Shown: piece by piece, positions 20,746 to 22,014 of the stretch | How the letters are laid out: each line of letters starts with the position of its first letter | How positions within the stretch are numbered: the stretch's first letter is position 1 | From: Streptococcus sp. A12 | GTDB lineage: Bacteria; Bacillota; Bacilli; Lactobacillales; Streptococcaceae | Direction of reading: 5' to 3' | Length of the DNA stretch: 22,014 bases | NCBI RefSeq assembly: GCF_905372335.1 | Contig: NZ_CAJPOU010000029.1 | Coordinates: 1 to 22,014, forward strand | The notes under the pieces: generated by a model | What the model was told of the DNA's origin: nothing | What the model saw: the letters and a program-made list of their open reading frames with translations, nothing else | The model's database searches: none | Position numbers and translations under genes: made by a program

Positions 20746-21966
20746 TTAAATAATGCTGTAAAATTCAAAATTTCCACGTTTTTTTACCAATCTGAAATAA
20801 TCTTCATCTGATAAAACAGCAAGACCATCCTCATAAGAGGCAATCTTCTGCTCTGCTTCCTCATAAGTGGAGACAAAATCTTTCACATAAGACTGGCCTT
20901 CAAACTGGCCATTCATCTTGGTATAGATAATCGCGAATTTTCCGGAGCGATCCAGTTGAGACGGCCCATTGCTCTCATTAAGGGCAAAAGCAATCCGCTC
21001 TGCAATGCGTTTAATCACAGGAACAACCACACTATTTCCAGCCTGTTTATAGAGTTGACCATTTGAAACCCCCTCAGGTAACTTGAAGGTCTTTGGATAA
21101 CCTTGGACATTAAAGGTCTCTTTGGGAGTCAACTTGCGAATCTCCCCACTGTCAGTCAGGATCAGAGGAACATTGTGCCCGCCTGTTCCCATATTGGCTG
21201 TCAAGGTAGGGACTACACCGTTTTTGTTTTCACGGACATATTGACGGCGCCATTGATAAACCGTATCTTGACTAGTCACTTCAAACTTCAACTGGTCGTA
21301 GAAATTTTGCTTGCCTTCTCGATAATAGTAGGCCTCATCTGGCTTGGCACCAAAATCAATAACATCAGCCAAAGTCGTTGTCAGTTTGATTTCCTCTGGA
21401 AACTCAAACAAGTCGTAGGCTTCTTTAGTATCAAAACCAACAATGTAAATCCTCTCACGGTTTTGTGGGATATTTCCGTAGTCTTTCCCGTTGAGAACCT
21501 TCCACTTGATAAAGTAGTTGTTCTCCGTCAAGGCTTCACGAATAACCTTGAAGGTATTCCCGTGGTCATGACCGACCATGTTCTTAACGTTTTCAATGAA
21601 AATAGCACGAGGTTTACGTCCCTCAATCATGCGAAGTAACTCAAAAAAGAGATCGCCACGATCATCATCAAAGCCCTTGCGGTAACCCGCAATACTAAAG
21701 GCCTGGCAAGGGAATCCTCCCATAATCACATCCACGCGCTCAGCTGGAATGTCTTCCGGCTGTACCGCATGAATATCACGACCATCCAAATAGGTATCTG
21801 GATAGTTTAACTGATAAGTCTGACGAGCATACTTATCAAATTCATTGGCATACACCACTCTGAACTCGTTGGTTTGTTCAAATCCCAACTCAATTCCCCC
21901 AACACCTGAGAAGAAAGCTGCAATGTTGTACTTCTCAGGTCGGTTCGAACTTACAGAATTTGTCAT
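20746..21966 (-). CDS. C5-cytosine DNA methyltransferase (Dcm-like)
   Basis: 406 aa. Motif I FFSGVGGIELGFE binds SAM; motif IV GGFPCQAFS has the nucleophile C87; motif VI is FIENVKNM (125-127 ENV); motif VIII is QNRERIYIVGF (168-172); motif X is AGNSVVVPVIKRIAERI. The variable region between VIII and X, which sets specificity, is about 110 residues, so a single target domain. About 75 residues follow motif X, longer than usual for the family. It protects DNA from the endonuclease encoded next. The ribosome site (CAGG, spacing about 9) is weak. The target sequence cannot be deduced. Confidence 0.93.
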   Translation of the reverse strand: MTNSVSSNRPEKYNIAAFFSGVGGIELGFEQTNEFRVVYANEFDKYARQTYQLNYPDTYLDGRDIHAVQPEDIPAERVDVIMGGFPCQAFSIAGYRKGFDDDRGDLFFELLRMIEGRKPRAIFIENVKNMVGHDHGNTFKVIREALTENNYFIKWKVLNGKDYGNIPQNRERIYIVGFDTKEAYDLFEFPEEIKLTTTLADVIDFGAKPDEAYYYREGKQNFYDQLKFEVTSQDTVYQWRRQYVRENKNGVVPTLTANMGTGGHNVPLILTDSGEIRKLTPKETFNVQGYPKTFKLPEGVSNGQLYKQAGNSVVVPVIKRIAERIAFALNESNGPSQLDRSGKFAIIYTKMNGQFEGQSYVKDFVSTYEEAEQKIASYEDGLAVLSDEDYFRLVKKRGNFEFYSII

Positions 21967-21986
21967 GTAGTAACCTGCTTTCTAAA

Positions 21987-21992
21987 AAATAT
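21987..21992 (-). promoter_or_regulatory. -10 of the methyltransferase promoter
   Basis: On the minus strand TGTTATGAT gives an extended -10 (TATGAT) 20 bases upstream of the methyltransferase ATG. The -35 at standard spacing would lie mostly beyond the window end. Confidence 0.5.
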
Positions 21993-22014
21993 CATAACAG
22001 AAACACTATATTAA

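Noticed and set aside
21103..21639. 178-codon open frame on the plus strand
   Set aside because: Antisense shadow of the methyltransferase gene.

Overview
The window reads as low-to-mid GC Firmicute DNA and almost certainly comes from an oral/viridans Streptococcus (mitis, sanguinis or parasanguinis-like). The reasons are the Dpr-type Dps protein behind a PerR-type box, a prepilin peptidase behind a ComX (SigX) cin-box-like promoter, the ccdA/thioredoxin/msrAB/two-component cluster known from pneumococcus, SepM next to coaD and rsmD, and an HdiR/UmuC SOS operon. The species cannot be fixed from this sequence alone.

Layout. 1-1249 (-): 5' two thirds of typA/bipA. 1487-2212 (+): rsuA-type pseudouridine synthase. 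2249-2850 (-): a membrane-anchored, cysteine-free rhodanese-like protein and yqgQ. 2974-3501 (-): dpr with a PerR-type box. 3655-4314 (+): prepilin peptidase with a cin-box. 4321-5873 (-): an orphan trpB behind a tryptophan T-box leader. 5942-8138 (-): yutD, rlmN and a vanZ-family gene. 8278-8512: a compound inverted-repeat element (BOX-like) between two terminators. 8515-13852 (-): one long run, ccdA, Met-rich MXKDX-repeat lipoprotein, thioredoxin lipoprotein, msrAB, AraC-type response regulator, histidine kinase. This is an extracellular methionine-sulfoxide repair module joined to a two-component system. 14014-16128 (-): rsmD, coaD, sepM. 16311-19057 (+): SOS mutasome operon of an HdiR-like self-cleaving repressor, a Y-family polymerase, a YolD-like protein and an unknown small protein. 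19076-21966 (-): a type II restriction-modification pair (C5-cytosine methyltransferase, then a probable PD-(D/E)XK endonuclease).

How parts work together. CcdA would pass electrons across the membrane to the thioredoxin lipoprotein, which reduces MsrAB; the Met-rich lipoprotein encoded between them is the least expected component and a candidate substrate, oxidant sink or metal binder. HdiR represses itself and the downstream polymerase genes through an inverted repeat at the transcription start. The restriction-modification pair is convergent with the SOS operon and shares a hairpin terminator with it.

The most interesting signals are the MXKDX lipoprotein inside the Msr operon, the compound structured element after the kinase gene, the HdiR/UmuC/YolD/unknown cassette next to the restriction-modification genes, and four genes (rsuA, yqgQ, the prepilin peptidase, rsmD) whose predicted transcription start coincides with the ATG, which implies leaderless mRNAs.
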